Source: Symbiodinium natans (Eukaryota > Sar > Dinophyceae > Suessiales > Symbiodiniaceae). From it: a stretch of 64,000 nucleotides of DNA. The stretch's first letter is position 1. Every line of letters begins with the position of its first letter. Under the pieces are notes generated by a model. It saw only the letters and a program-made list of their open reading frames with translations, did no database searches and was not told the DNA's origin. The translations under genes and the position numbers were made by a program. Location of the stretch: contig CAJNDS010000224.1 in NCBI GenBank assembly GCA_905221605.1, positions 1,277,085-1,341,084 of the forward strand, written 5' to 3'. Shown in pieces: positions 1 to 9,623 of the stretch.

Positions 1-146
1 AGCATCAGTAGGGTTTAGGGTTTAGGGTTTCGGGTTGAGGTTTTGGGCTTTCAATATGCAGTTGCCTGTGGGCTTGAATCGCCGAGGCTGCACAGCTTTT
101 GTGGCCCATGGCTGCCTGAGGGGGCCCGGCCTGGCTAGGGCTTCAG

Positions 147-245
147 GGGGTTTAGGGATTTAGGGTTTAGGGTTTAGGGTTTGGGGTTTGGGGTTTGGGG
201 TTTAGGTTGCGGGTTCAGGGTTGGGGTTTAGGATTGGAGGTTTGA
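147..245 (+). repeat. Interstitial telomere-like array (TTTAGGG, TTTGGGG)
   Basis: Tandem heptamers TTTAGGG drifting to TTTGGGG. It is imperfect and followed by unique sequence and arrays of the opposite polarity, so it is not a chromosome end. Confidence 0.9.
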
Positions 246-281
246 CGGGTTTTTGGAAGTTTAGGGGCTTTAGGGGTTTTG

Positions 282-384
282 TTCATATGCATATATCTAT
301 ATATCTATATATATATATATATATATATAGTATGTTTTTTTTTTTTCCTTTTTTTTGAGGGGGGGGGGGGGGGGGGCGGGGGGG
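282..384 (+). repeat. AT microsatellite followed by T-tract/G-tract
   Basis: About 40 bp of alternating TA, then a run of T that switches abruptly to a run of more than 20 G. The same T-then-G composite recurs at six other places in the window. Confidence 0.9.
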
Positions 385-667
385 TTTGGGAGCTTCTCTT
401 AGGTTGCGGGTAGGCGCGAGGGTCAAATCCCCAATAATAAGGGTATAAGCAGATCTGACAGTAGCCAGCCTACCTACAACGCAAGTGACAGTTCGCTTTG
501 AGACTTCAAGTAGAAGCGTAACTCCAACCGAAGCTTCAAATCAGGGCTTACAAGGTTGTAAACCTTGGGGTGCTCCCCCCCTTTATGCTAAGAGAGAGTC
601 CCTAACAGGGATTATCGTACACCCCCCCCTATGATAATCCCTTTTAGTAGTGAGAGGCAACTTCCCC

Positions 668-797
668 ACCCTAAACTCTAAACCCTAAACCCTAGACCCT
701 AAACCCTAAACCCTAAACCCTAAACCCTAAACCCTAAACCCTAAACCCTAAACCCTAAACCCTAAACCCTAAACCCTAAACAACCCTAAACCCTAGT
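668..797 (-). repeat. CCCTAAA array
   Basis: About 18 nearly perfect CCCTAAA units, ending 5 bp before the acceptor CAG of the exon at 803. Polarity is C-strand upstream of the exon and G-strand downstream. Confidence 0.95.
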
Positions 798-802
798 CCC
801 AG

Positions 803-869
803 CCGATCGCAAGAGAGCGACATGAGCTTGGTCTTGGGATGGCAGCGAGGAGCCCGAATTTACTTCAGG
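803..869 (+). CDS. Putative internal exon, unknown protein
   Basis: Open frame after acceptor CAG, reading IARERHELGLGMAARSPNLL. It ends at a donor formed by the telomeric unit itself (CAGG|GTTTAGGG). It is flanked by CCCTAAA upstream and TTTAGGG downstream. No family recognised. Confidence 0.4.
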
Positions 870-1180
870 GTTTAGGGTTTAGGGTTTAGGGTTTCCTGGC
901 TCACCGCTGAGGATGCTTTTCTAGAACCTTGATTTCCCATCTCACAGAAACCTCATTCAGGAACCCCTCAAATGCACGCAAGGCTGAGAACCCACCGACC
1001 CCCAGATCTATACCCTCAACCTAATCAACACACAAAAGCACGCTTCCTGATTCTAGACTACTAGTCCTTGGCTACTAGGAACCCGTGAACTGGAAATCCC
1101 CGGACTGTTAATGGGTTTAGGGCTTGGGGTTAGGGCTTACGCAGGGTTTATGGGCTGGGGTGGCTGGTGGTTCAATTTAG

Positions 1181-1309
1181 TCAGTATGGACACAGGAAGA
1201 CACAAGAAGACGCACGTGGTTTCGAGTTTTCCCGTGGCATGTCATGCTGAAGTGCATGATTGGCCACCTCAGTTGTAATCTTCGCGCCCAAGCAGCTTGC
1301 AAATGTGCA
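1181..1309 (+). CDS. Putative exon, unknown protein
   Basis: Open for 43 codons directly after an AATTTAG acceptor, reading SVWTQEDTRR and later WFRVFPWHVMLKCMIGHL. A TGA follows at 1310. Either the gene ends here or a GC or GT donor just upstream (about 1290-1303) is used. The composition is protein-like but no domain is recognised. Confidence 0.4.
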
Positions 1310-1457
1310 TGACAGCTTGGTGCGGTTGAGTTATCAGCCATTAGTGCAGCAGGCCTGTAAAGACCTGGCCGGACAACCGAATCCTTTTTGTGGGTCTTGG
1401 GACCCCCAGAGGCCCGAAACCCGAAACCCCAAAACCTGAGCCCTAGGCCCTAGCTGC

Positions 1458-1523
1458 TGTCGTGAGAGGTTGCCGGTGCTTGAAGACAGCTTTTGGGCGT
1501 ACGACATGCTGCCCGCGTCTTGA
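1458..1523 (+). CDS. Possible terminal exon fragment
   Basis: Short frame CRERLPVLEDSFWAYDMLPA ending in TGA, just after a CCCTAG acceptor-like site. It is too short to classify. Confidence 0.25.
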   Translation, partial: CRERLPVLEDSFWAYDMLPAS

Positions 1524-1639
1524 AAGAGTTGTTTGCCGCTGCTGCCGGCAGAAGACCCCCTTGTTTGGTGTAGGGTTTCGGGCTTAGGGCTTCACTAAGA
1601 CGTACCTTCCTTCAATGAGCAGACCCGTCTTTTTTTCCC

Positions 1640-1746
1640 TCCCACCCTCTATCCCCCTCCCCTACCCTACTCCCCGCCTCCCCCCTCCTCCCCCCCACTC
1701 CCCCCTCCCTCCTCGCTCTCTCCCCCCCCCTCCCCTTCCTTTCCCC
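1640..1746 (+). repeat. Pyrimidine/C-rich tract
   Basis: Low-complexity C and CT tract with no coding signal. The surrounding 1,524-2,290 contains degenerate telomere-like units and no exon I can support. Confidence 0.7.
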
Positions 1747-2292
1747 AACCCAAGTACTGCATCTGGGGACTTTCACTGGATACCCTTAGATAGCGTGACA
1801 ATCAATTTGGGAGTTCGGGTTTTGCCGTTGAGGTTCTTAGGGACTCCGCGGTCTGGGTATTTCTGTGCGGCTCACAGAGTTTAAGGTTTTAGGGTGCTTG
1901 CTCTGACATGAGAGGTAGCTACGCCCGAAGCCCCATGCCTTCAACCCTAAACTGAACCGCAGAAACCCTATACTCCTACTCATGAACCTGAATATCCGCT
2001 GCAACTCTCCAAACCCTGAGGTTTACTTGAAGGTTCTTCACAAAAGTAGACCCTAAAGATGGTTAGAACCATACTTGCCTTACTTAGAGAACCCTATACT
2101 TTATATGTATCCATGAACTTCCAAGAAGGGCTTAGGGTTCAGAGTCTAAGGGGTTCCTTGCAACCTCTACGCGAGGTTCATGGGTAGCTCTAAGTGGGGC
2201 AGAGAGGAGAGGATAGTCGAGGTAGGTTGATACGACTGTGCTTGCAAGTAGGGCAGCTGCATCTACAGCTGGCTCTCGAACCCTAAGCTACT

Positions 2293-2375
2293 ATTAGCTT
2301 AAGAACCCCAAAAGATTCTTCCTTATAAGGGCAATAAAGGGGCTATCATCGTTGATTTTTTGGGGGCGTTCTGAA
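2293..2375 (+). mobile_element. Family I element (degenerate)
   Basis: Shares the core GCTTAAGAACCC followed by AAGGGCAATA and a T-rich/G-rich end with copies at 35,155, 49,716 and 59,671. The termini are not clear. Confidence 0.35.
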
Positions 2376-2728
2376 GGCCTAAACCCTGAACCCGAAACCC
2401 TAAATAAGCAAATCGTAGAGCCCCCCCAAGTCCTAGACCTTCAACTCTACCTCCAGGTACCCATGAACCTTCAAGCGGGATTGGTGGGGACTCTGCTTAG
2501 AAATGGGTTGGCGGGCCTCAGGGTCCAGGGTTTAAGGGTACACCCAACACCCAACAACCCTAACTCCCAAGCTTACCCCCATTCAGGTTTGTGGGTGCAC
2601 TGCATTTCGGGCTAGATCCCAACACTCCTCCTGCCGCTAAGATACGCATTCAACGCTTTTGGCTGTGCATCCGGTTGGGCGGCCCAGATTGGGATTTAGG
2701 GTTTAGGGTTCAGGGTTAGGGGTTTAGG

Positions 2729-2842
2729 TTGGGATGTTCCCCCTTCTACTAACAGTCCTTCATCGGGATTATCATACTAGGGGGGGCGGGGGTACTCTAA
2801 TCCCTTCCTTAAGGACTGTTAGTATAAGGGGGAACATCCCAA
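2729..2842 (+). mobile_element. Family A TIR element, full copy
   Basis: TIRs TTGGGATGTTCCCCC and GGGGGAACATCCCAA with inner arms containing AACAGTCCTT and AAGGACTGTT. It is 114 bp and non-coding. Other copies lie at 4,023, 15,654, 30,643, 40,492, 40,916, 53,391 and 60,722. Confidence 0.85.
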
Positions 2843-2883
2843 TATCCGACGCCCTCAACCCCAAACCCTCATCGTACATTCAG

Positions 2884-2997
2884 ATCCCTTTCACCAGGGG
2901 TACGAAGGGGCAAAGGGTTACTTTCCTAAATCTGTCGACTCCGAAGCCAAAGCCCACGGAAGGTTTTTGTTCGAGCCTCTGTCCGAAAACCAAATGG
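2884..2997 (+). CDS. Putative exon, unknown protein
   Basis: After acceptor CAG the frame reads YEGAKGYFPKSVDSEAKAHG then RFLFEPLSENQM and meets donor GTTTATTAG. A second open frame exists, but this one has the more protein-like composition. It starts about 40 bp after a family A element. Confidence 0.5.
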
Positions 2998-3161
2998 GTT
3001 TATTAGGGTTTTTAGTTGCAGGGTTAATAGGGTTAATAGGGTTTAGAGGGTGTATAGGGTTTAATTTAGGGTTTTAATTGGAGTTTATAGGTTTTAGAGG
3101 GTTATTAGGGATTGATTAGAGGGTTATTAGGGATTGACTAGAGGGTTTATAGGGTATGTAG

Positions 3162-3241
3162 CATTTTCGTGCCTCAAGGGCTTGGCAAAGAAGTTCCTGA
3201 GCTCGGAGCCCCCAAATCCTTGAACCCCTTGGTGGGCTACA
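3162..3241 (+). CDS. Putative exon, unknown protein
   Basis: Frame IFVPQGLGKEVPELGAPKSL continues to GY and the donor A|GTAAAC. The acceptor is GTATGTAG. Without splicing the frame stays open well past the donor. Confidence 0.45.
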
Positions 3242-3340
3242 GTAAACTCCAAAAAGTTGGAACATCCTTATCCCCAAACCCCAGAAGGCATACCAAAGGA
3301 AAAAAATCAGCTCGAACCATCCTCAAACCACATTAAAACT

Positions 3341-3463
3341 TAGCCTAGGACCGGGAGTACGCCTTTTTTTTTTTTGTTCCTCCTTTTTTTTTCTTCAACT
3401 TGAGGTTACCCTTTTTATTCCTAGGCTACTATTACTCCCAGGTCTCGTAGCATCTGGTCTAGG
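3341..3463 (+). mobile_element. Family F TIR element (degenerate)
   Basis: Left end CCTAGGACCGGGAGTA and right end TACTCCCAGGTC, with a T-rich interior and the family-specific ACCCTTTTTATTCCTAGG block. Confidence 0.6.
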
Positions 3464-3547
3464 GACTCTTCGGTGTCGAGGCAGCTGAGCTCAGGCTGAG
3501 ATCATTGGATGCGGACCCCCAGCCCAGGCTAGGATACTCGAACCCTA

Positions 3548-3662
3548 GGCAGGGTTTAGGGTTGAGGGTTGAGGGTTTAGGGTTGAGGGTTGAGGGTTTG
3601 GGGTTTAGGGTTTAGGGTTTAGGGTTTAGGGTTTGGGGTTTGGGGTTTGGGGTTTAGGGTTT
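3548..3662 (+). repeat. TTTAGGG/TTGAGGG array
   Basis: Mixed TTGAGGG, TTTAGGG and TTTGGGG units, each variant in its own small block. Confidence 0.9.
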
Positions 3663-3814
3663 AAGAGTAGGTTTCGCGTTTAGTTTTTTTGGGTTAAGAG
3701 TAGGTTTCGGGTTTAGGGTTCAGGAGGAATAGATCTTTAAGGGTCTTAGGGTTTAGGTCAGATCCAGACTGCAGACCCCCAAACCCGAAACCGGAAGCCC
3801 CAGCAAGCCACGAC

Positions 3815-3910
3815 GAATGAAGGAACGAGGTACCCTATAGAATCCCTTAACGGGTATATATATATATATACTCTAGGGCCCTAAGTCCCTCAATTCCTAC
3901 TAAGAGCCAC
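3815..3910 (+). mobile_element. Family B TIR element, 5' end eroded
   Basis: Retains GAATGA...GAGGTACCCTATAG, an AT repeat, AGGGCCCTAAGTCCCTCA and CCTACTAAGAGCCAC. It directly precedes the exon at 3,920. Confidence 0.65.
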
Positions 3911-3919
3911 GGGGATTAG

Positions 3920-3980
3920 GATGATGCGCCGGGCCTACTTGGCACTACTGATGCCGGTGTGGTCCGCTTGCGAGCAGAAG
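3920..3980 (+). CDS. Putative exon, hydrophobic
   Basis: Begins next to the right end of a family B element (acceptor GGATTAG) and reads MMRRAYLALLMPVWSACEQK to a GC donor (AAG|GCGGGT). It could be part of a membrane segment or a signal. Family unknown. Confidence 0.4.
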
Positions 3981-4022
3981 GCGGGTAGGGCGCAAGGGTT
4001 CAGCAGGCTTTGAACCCGCAAC

Positions 4023-4152
4023 TTGGGATGTTCCCCCCTGATAGCCAGTCCTTAAAAGGTATAAGATTAGGGGGTACTATGACAGTCCTTACTGGGTAGA
4101 AAGTTAGGGGGTGCAAAAATCCCTGCGCAGTTATTAGAAGGGGGAACATCCC
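4023..4152 (+). mobile_element. Family A TIR element, diverged copy
   Basis: TIRs TTGGGATGTTCCCCC and GGGGGAACATCCC with a diverged interior containing CAGTCCTTA twice. Length 130 bp. Confidence 0.75.
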
Positions 4153-4221
4153 CACCCGCAACCCTAAGCCTTCCACTTTGGCAGCCTCAACGCAAAGAAT
4201 CTGAAGGCATAAGCCCCTCGA

Positions 4222-4670
4222 CCCCAAAAACCCTAAACGCCTAAACCCCAAACCCTAAACCCCAAACCCCAAACCCTAAACCCTAAATTCTAAACCCTAA
4301 ACCCTAAACCCCTTGAAAGGCCCTTAAGCCCTCCCCTCTCTCAACCCAAAACCACCCGACCCTCGACCCCTCAACGCTATCTCGACTACACACCTCGCAA
4401 GCAAGGGTTCCCTAATTTTCTGGTACTCCCGGGTTTAGGGTTTAGGGTTTAGGGTTTAGGGTTTAGGGTTTAGGGTTTAGGGTTTAGGGTTTAGGGTTTA
4501 GGGTTTAGGGTCCCTCAGGCCACCGCGAGCTTCACTAAGGTTTTCTTACTACCCTCGACCCCCGCACTTCCAAACCCAACCCTAAGTCCCCAAACCCCAA
4601 CAAACCCTAAACCCCCAAACCCTGAACCCTAAACCTAAACCCTAAACCCTAAACCCTAAGCCCTAAAGGG
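4222..4670. repeat. Three telomere-like arrays of alternating polarity
   Basis: CCCTAAA at 4222-4313, TTTAGGG at 4434-4511 and CCCTAAA at 4590-4670, separated by about 100 bp of unique sequence. Confidence 0.95.
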
Positions 4671-4684
4671 CTTCGGAATCCCAG

Positions 4685-4749
4685 GCGTACGAGGCTTACA
4701 ACCAGGATGTGGAAGCCGCCGAGAAAGCTCGAGCCAAGGCTTTGGCACA
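4685..4749 (+). CDS. Putative exon, helical/charged
   Basis: After CCAG the frame reads AYEAYNQDVEAAEKARAKAL, an Ala/Glu/Lys-rich helix, with donor CA|GTTATG in phase 2. The exon at 5,911 can join in phase. It is flanked by CCCTAAA upstream and TTTAGGG downstream. Confidence 0.55.
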
Positions 4750-5331
4750 GTTATGAGGGTTTGGGGCTTCGGGCTGGGGTTTAGGGTTTAGTGTTTAGGG
4801 TTTAGGGTTTAGGAGTTTAGGGCTCTTTATCGAAAGGGTTTGTGGCTTTGTGGGTGTTTTCTCTTTTATGAAGGGCTGATAGGGGCTCATTCGGGGCTTA
4901 GGGAGGGTTAAAGGGTTGAGGTGTTTGTCCGGTCCATGTACGGTTTGGTTATTTGCAGGGTTTAGAAAGGGTTGAAGAGGGGGGTTTGGGGTTTGGGTGT
5001 AGAGCTGCAGGGGCTTTAGGTATTTTGGGAGTTGATAGAAGCTTGCCGGGGAGATAGTTGTTTTTTCTTCGTTTTTGTTCTTGCGATGGTCTTCTCGAGT
5101 TCACTTTGGCCTTTGGCATGTTGGATTTTGCCAGCTTAGGATTTGGGGGTTTCGGGATTCGAGGGTTTAGGGCTTACTTGGGAGTTTCATGGGTCGGGCT
5201 AGCTGGGATGGTTAAGTAGAGTATTTGACAGCGATGGCTGGTAAATCTTGTTTAGGCTTCTGCTAGCCCCTACATACATAGCGGGCTTAGGGTTGCAGAA
5301 GGGTTTAGGCTTCAGGAGGTTGGGAGTGTAG

Positions 5332-5411
5332 GCTCCGGAGAAAACAGACATACATGTTCGAATTCAGTGGGAGAGGGGTTCGCATGTCGAGGAAGCAATG
5401 TCGCTTGGAGA
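5332..5411 (+). CDS. Putative exon, unknown protein
   Basis: Acceptor GTGTAG, frame APEKTDIHVRIQWERGSHVE then EAMSLGE, donor GA|GTTTGTTT. No family recognised. Confidence 0.5.
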
Positions 5412-5497
5412 GTTTGTTTGGGGTTTCGGGTTTAGGGTTTAGGGTTAAGGTCTTGTATTGAGTTTCGGGACCTGTGATTGCCTCTTTTTGCTGGCAG

Positions 5498-5561
5498 GTT
5501 CGTATGGGAATGCCTCCTGCACAGGGGTACCCTCAAGCCCTGCTTGTCTCCGGAGGGAGAT
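5498..5561 (+). CDS. Putative exon with telomeric donor
   Basis: Acceptor CTGGCAG, frame VRMGMPPAQGYPQALLVSGG, donor AGAT|GTTTAGGG. About 30 bp on, a canonical GGCAG|GTAAGT at 5,620 may mark a micro-exon end. Confidence 0.45.
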
Positions 5562-5910
5562 GTTTAGGGTTCAGGGTTCAGGGTTCAGGATTCAAGTCAA
5601 GGGCGCTGGGGATGGCAGGTAAGTCAGGAGCCAGAACATCCGCATCCTTCAGCCCTGCAGCCTCAAGCCTAAAGCCTTTTGCCCCAAGCCCTGAAAGCCC
5701 AACGACTGGGTTTAGGGTTTAGGGTTTAGGTTTGTTTTTTTTTTGGGGGGGGGATTGAAAGTGCAGAAACTTCCAGGCTCAGGGTAACGGGGGACTGATT
5801 AGGGTTTAGGGCAGTTTAGGGTTGAGGGTGCCAAAAGCTCCAAACTCTAAACCCTAAACTCTAATCCCCAATCACTAAACCCTAAACCCTAAACCCTCCT
5901 AATTCCCAAG

Positions 5911-5974
5911 ATATTGCCAGGCCCAGGATGAGAAGATGGCGCAGATCGAAGGTGACGCGCTTTCCTGCATGATG
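5911..5974 (+). CDS. Putative exon, phase-matched to 4,685-4,749
   Basis: Using acceptor CCCAAG the frame reads YCQAQDEKMAQIEGDALSCM, charged and helical. The one-base start completes the CA left by the preceding exon. The donor is ATG|GCCCCT, a GC donor. Confidence 0.5.
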
Positions 5975-6030
5975 GCCCCTAAACCCTAAACCCTAAACCC
6001 TAAACCCTAAACAGACCCTGAGCATTTGAT

Positions 6031-6147
6031 AGCATGCTAAGACCCGGAGTAGGCCCTTTTTGGGGGGTTTTAGGGTCCCTTATAGGCCCCCCTTAAACCA
6101 AAAAGGGTACCCTTTTTAGACCTAGGTTACTCTTGGGTCTAGCATAT
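6031..6147 (+). mobile_element. Family F TIR element
   Basis: AGCATGCTAAGACCCGGAG at left, TACTCTTGGGTCTAGCAT at right, and the diagnostic interior AACCAAAAAGGGTACCCTTT. It lies inside an intron. Confidence 0.8.
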
Positions 6148-6282
6148 GTCATAATTAACAATGATAGATGATGGTGATAAATTTCATGGATGTTTGCCAC
6201 GCAAGAATGTCCTTCTGTAGTCCAGAAAGCCGTAAACCCTGGCTCGATCCGAAACACTAGACTGGTAGCATACCCGCAAGCT

Positions 6283-6892
6283 TAGGGTTTAAGGTTAGGG
6301 TTTAGGGTTTAGGGTTTAGGGTTTACGGTTTAGGGTTTAGGGTTTAGGGTTTAGCCCCCCACAACGCCAACCCGACTAACACCTATGCACACCTTGGAGG
6401 GTTAAGGCTTGACCGCTTAGGGTTTAGGGTTTAGGGTTTAAGGTTTAGGGTTTAGGGTGAACTGACTGGGAGCACACACAGAAAAGACGTAGTGACCACC
6501 AACGCCTCTGCTACAAAAAACCATGCTTTTTCAGCTCAGAAATCCCTAAACCCTAGACCCTCAACCCTAACCCTACAGCGACGACACGAAACGCTTGAGG
6601 CCATAACAAGCCCCACAAAACCTCGATTGGGAGTCCCCAGTCGCCTTTATTGGTTTAGGGTTCAGGGTTTAGGGTTATTCCCTCCTTTCGGAGGGCTTAG
6701 GATGCTCACCACAGGGATATAGGGTTTAAAGCAAGTAGAGTCGTTGGCCTAGTTGCCTGACTTTCTTCCTCCTTATCCTCAAATTACCGTAAACTTGGGA
6801 GACCGAAACCCTAAACCCTAAACCCGAAACCCTAAACCCTAAACCCTAAACCCTAAACCCTAAACCCAAAACCCTAAACCCTAAACCCCTTC
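6283..6892. repeat. Telomere-like arrays
   Basis: TTTAGGG at 6283-6355 and 6417-6460, CCCTAAA at 6800-6892. The sequence between them shows no exon I can defend. Confidence 0.9.
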
Positions 6893-6914
6893 CCCCACCC
6901 AAGCTTGGCTCCAG

Positions 6915-6983
6915 GCGTCCTCGACTCGCCCAAGTCGAAGTCGCCGAAGCAGCGGGCCAGTGACTGGCCTGCCTTACTTGGAG
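6915..6983 (+). CDS. Possible exon, frame ambiguous
   Basis: After TCCAG two frames are open to the GAG|GTTCAGG donor. One is Arg/Ser-rich (ASSTRPSRSRRSSGP), the other reads GVLDSPKSKSPKQRASDW. Phase 0 from the exon at 5,911 favours the first. Confidence 0.35.
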
Positions 6984-7069
6984 GTTCAGGTTTGGGGTTT
7001 GGGGTTTGGGGTTTGGGGTTTGGGGTTTGGGGTTTAGGGTTTAGGGTTTAGGGTTTAGGGTTTAGGGTA

Positions 7070-7397
7070 CATAGAACCCAATTATAATTCTTATCCCCAA
7101 GGCTCCAAGGACTCTTGCTTCAGTTTTTTTTTTAAGCAAGGGCTAAAGGCCGTACTATGCAAGGAGTTGGGGGTAGGTTCTTGGCTTTCTTCTGGCTGGC
7201 TCTTGGGACTTTAACCTTTTGGGCTTTTGTAGAAACTACAATATGGAGCCTAAAGCAAAACTTTTAGGTTCAGAAGTCAGCCAAGTAAAAGTGTAGTTAT
7301 AACCCACTTTCACGCCCCTTAAGTACCCTAACAGGGTTATAAGCGGGTGATAAGTGCAGTTACAATTGGGTTCCGAAGTACCATGAACCTCCAGGCA
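7070..7397 (+). mobile_element. Family D TIR element interrupted by a family C element
   Basis: Left part AACCCAATTATAATT and right part from TAGTTATAACCCACTTT to CATGAACCTCCAGG belong to family D. The 106-bp family C element at 7180-7285 sits between them, which gives relative age: D is older than this C insertion. Confidence 0.7.
7180..7285 (+). mobile_element. Family C TIR element nested in family D
   Basis: TIRs CTTGGCTTTCTTCTGGCTGG and CAGAAGTCAGCCAAG, with an interior containing TTTTGTAGAAACTACAA. Related copies lie at 15,947 and 49,241. Confidence 0.85.
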
Positions 7398-7714
7398 GGT
7401 CTAGTGCCGACAGGGCTTAGTAATGTTTAGGGGGATGTCCAGGGCTTAGGCTGAAGGTTGAGATGGGGTTTAGGGTTTTTAGGGTTTAGAGTTTGGGTTT
7501 AAGTTTAGGTGGGTTTAGGGTTAAGGGTTTAGGGTTTAGGGTTTAGGGTTTGGGTTAAGCAATCAAAAGAGCTCTCTAGGAGGTCTAGCCGAGAGGGCTG
7601 AGGGCTTAGGGATGCTTAGGGATGTTTAGGGTCTTGAGTGCCAATCTTGGGAGTGAGTAGAAATCTCCTATAGATATTGAAAATGAAAAGAGCTTTGCCA
7701 CGGGACTTTTGCAG

Positions 7715-7773
7715 ATTACTCACAGTTTATAGAGGCCTGGCTATCGACATGAACGTTGAGAGGATGGCTGGAG
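7715..7773 (+). CDS. Putative exon with canonical splice sites
   Basis: Acceptor TTTTGCAG, frame LLTVYRGLAIDMNVERMAG, donor G|GTAAGG. It is one of the few exons here with a textbook donor. Family unknown. Confidence 0.55.
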
Positions 7774-7816
7774 GTAAGGTATACCCCGTCCTGCCTGAGA
7801 TTCGTAGTCCCTGGAG

Positions 7817-8327
7817 CCTAAACCCTAAACCCTAAACCCTAAACCCTAAACCCTAAACCCTAAACCCTAAACCCTAAACCCTAAACCCTAAACGCTAAAC
7901 CCTAAACCCTAAACCCTAACCCTAGAGCTGAGGGTGCAGGGCAGTCTCGGATGAGCCTTGGGGTTCAGGGATTTGGGGTTTGCTAAGCCAATCCTTAAAG
8001 GCCAAGACCACCCTAAACCTTAAACCCTAAACCTTATACCCTATACTCCAAACCCTAAACCCTAAACCCTAAACCCTAAACCCTAAACCCTAAACCCTAA
8101 ACTCTACGCCCTAAACCCTAAACCCTACAGCTTTCGAGCCCGTATACCATCCCCCGACCCTAAGCCCCACAAGCGCCGAGCCCAATGCACATGCACAGGT
8201 CTTACACCCTCATCCCCCAAGTCTTGAATCCCCTGATATAGGGCTGACCCTAAACCCTAAACCCTAAACCCTAAACCCTAAACCCTAAACCCTAAACCCT
8301 AAACCCTAAACCCTAAACCCTAAACGT
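7817..8327 (-). repeat. Three CCCTAAA arrays
   Basis: Arrays at 7817-7925, 8010-8130 and 8248-8327. The last ends 4 bp before the acceptor of the exon at 8,332. Confidence 0.95.
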
Positions 8328-8331
8328 CCAG

Positions 8332-8433
8332 ACGGCTTGGGCTTCGCTCTTGCCCACCCGAGGCGAACGAAGAAGCTCGCAAAGCGCACCCGTGAGCAAG
8401 GCGCCGGTGGCTTGCGCACTGGTGGGCTTCTGG
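8332..8433 (+). CDS. Putative exon, basic, frame ambiguous
   Basis: CAG acceptor after a CCCTAAA array. The best frame reads HPRRTKKLAKRTREQGAGGL up to donor TG|GTAAAC. A second frame is open too. A TTTAGGG array starts 12 bp after the donor. Confidence 0.4.
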
Positions 8434-8444
8434 GTAAACCCTGC

Positions 8445-9013
8445 TTAGGGTTTAGGGTTTAGGGTTTAGGGTTTAGGGTTCAGGGTTTAGGGTTTAGGGT
8501 TTCGGGTTTAGGGTTTAGGGTTTAGGGTTTAGGGTTTAGGGTTTAGGGTTTAGGAAACCTAAGCTCTACACCCTAAACCTTAAACCCTATAACCCTATAG
8601 CCCTAAGCGTAGCTTTTTTTGGGGTTTGGGTCTAGAGATTGTGGGGTGCTTTTGTCCAACGACAGCTTTGGCGTAGACCAATAGGGGCTGGCTATTTCAG
8701 CACTTCCCTCGGTTTAGGGTTTAGGGTTTTGGGTTTTGGGTTTAGGGTTTAGAGTTTAGGGTTTAGGGTTTAGGGTTTAGGGTTTAGGGTTTAGGGTTTA
8801 GGGTTTAGGGTTTAGGGGACCACTGCTCCCCCGCCAAAAGAGAAAGTAAAATGCGGAACGCGAGAAGCAAAACGAGTGTCTTCAGCCCACAGGCTGAGAC
8901 CCTAAACGCGAAAGACCCCAACCCCTAACTGTCAAATTTGGGTTTAGGGTTTAGGGTTTAGGGTTTAGGGTTTAGGGTTTAGGGTTTAGGGTTTAGGGTT
9001 TAGGGTTTACGGT
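8445..9013 (+). repeat. Three TTTAGGG arrays
   Basis: Arrays at 8445-8555, 8710-8815 and 8937-9013, all G-strand on +. Confidence 0.95.
8816..8891 (+). CDS. Possible exon, basic, frame ambiguous
   Basis: Lies between TTTAGGG arrays. Acceptor GGTTTAG is provided by the array. It reads either KRESKMRNARSKTSVFSPQ or PPPKEKVKCGTREAKRVSSA, and a GC donor follows. Confidence 0.3.
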
Positions 9014-9060
9014 TCAGGGGCAGTATTGGGCTGGGTTCGGGGCGGAGAGGGGGAGGCACC

Positions 9061-9135
9061 ATGAGACAAGAAAGGGTTCGGTCGGTCGTGATTCGCTACG
9101 GTACTTTCGCCATCACACACCTTCTCTGCCTCAGG
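9061..9135 (+). CDS. Putative exon (possible start), phase-matched
   Basis: ATG in the context GGCACCATGA begins the frame MRQERVRSVVIRYGTFAITH, continuing LLCLR to donor AGG|GTTTGGG in phase 0. The next exon at 9,254 joins in phase 0. Whether the ATG is the real start or internal is not clear. Confidence 0.55.
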
Positions 9136-9253
9136 GTTTGGGTTTGAGGGTTGAGGGTTGAGGGTTGAGGGTTTAGGGTTTAGGGTTTAGGGTTTAGGGT
9201 TTAGGGTTTAGGGTTTAGGGTTTAGGGTTTAGGGTTTCTCTGCCTCTACCCAG
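9136..9253 (+). other. Telomeric intron (118 nt)
   Basis: The intron begins GTTTGGGTTTGAGGG, continues as TTGAGGG and then pure TTTAGGG units to about 9237, and ends in the pyrimidine tail CTCTGCCTCTACCCAG. Flanking exons are both in phase 0 and open, and the array itself contains in-frame stops. It is a whole intron made of telomeric DNA plus a 16-nt 3' splice site. Confidence 0.65.
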
Positions 9254-9310
9254 GAGAAGGCCAAAGCACCAAGATCGTCCAGGCGAGATTTCACAGCTGA
9301 GCTGAAAGCA
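9254..9310 (+). CDS. Putative exon, basic/helical
   Basis: After CTACCCAG the frame reads EKAKAPRSSRRDFTAELKAS and stays open past 9,400. The true donor is uncertain (a GC site near 9,308-9,312 is possible). Confidence 0.5.
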
Positions 9311-9427
9311 TCAAAAGCCCTCAAGCCCTCTAGCCCTGAAGCCCTCAAGGCCAAAACCCAAACCCTAACCCACAAAGCCTTGTCAATGCTGGGGTGCCGA
9401 CGGCACTAGGTCATTATTGGCGCAAGA

Positions 9428-9567
9428 GGGGTACTTAGCAGCTCTTTTGACTTAGAAAGTCTACTTAGTATCCCCCGGAACCCGATTACGATCCCCGTAA
9501 CCCAGCTTGCTCACCCTAAACCCTAGACCCTAAACTCTGAAATAATCCCCATAGCCCACCTTACTAC
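9428..9567 (+). mobile_element. Family E TIR element with telomeric insert
   Basis: GCTCTTTTGACTTAGAAAGT and TACTTAGTATCCCC at left and ATCCCCATAGCCCACCTTAC at right match family E, but CCCTAAACCCTAGACCC units occupy the middle. Confidence 0.55.
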
Positions 9568-9623
9568 AAGTATGAGGGTCGTCAGCAGTGCCCCTTACTC
9601 TTGGGTGGCGCCAGGCTTCCTTC

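Noticed and set aside
668-797. CRISPR-like regular repeats
   Set aside because: Telomeric heptamers without unique spacers.
1-800. Chromosome end at the left edge
   Set aside because: Arrays here are short, degenerate and of both polarities, and unique exon-like sequence lies between them.
1615-1884. 89-codon Pro-rich frame on +
   Set aside because: Follows a pyrimidine tract; no acceptor, donor or family support.
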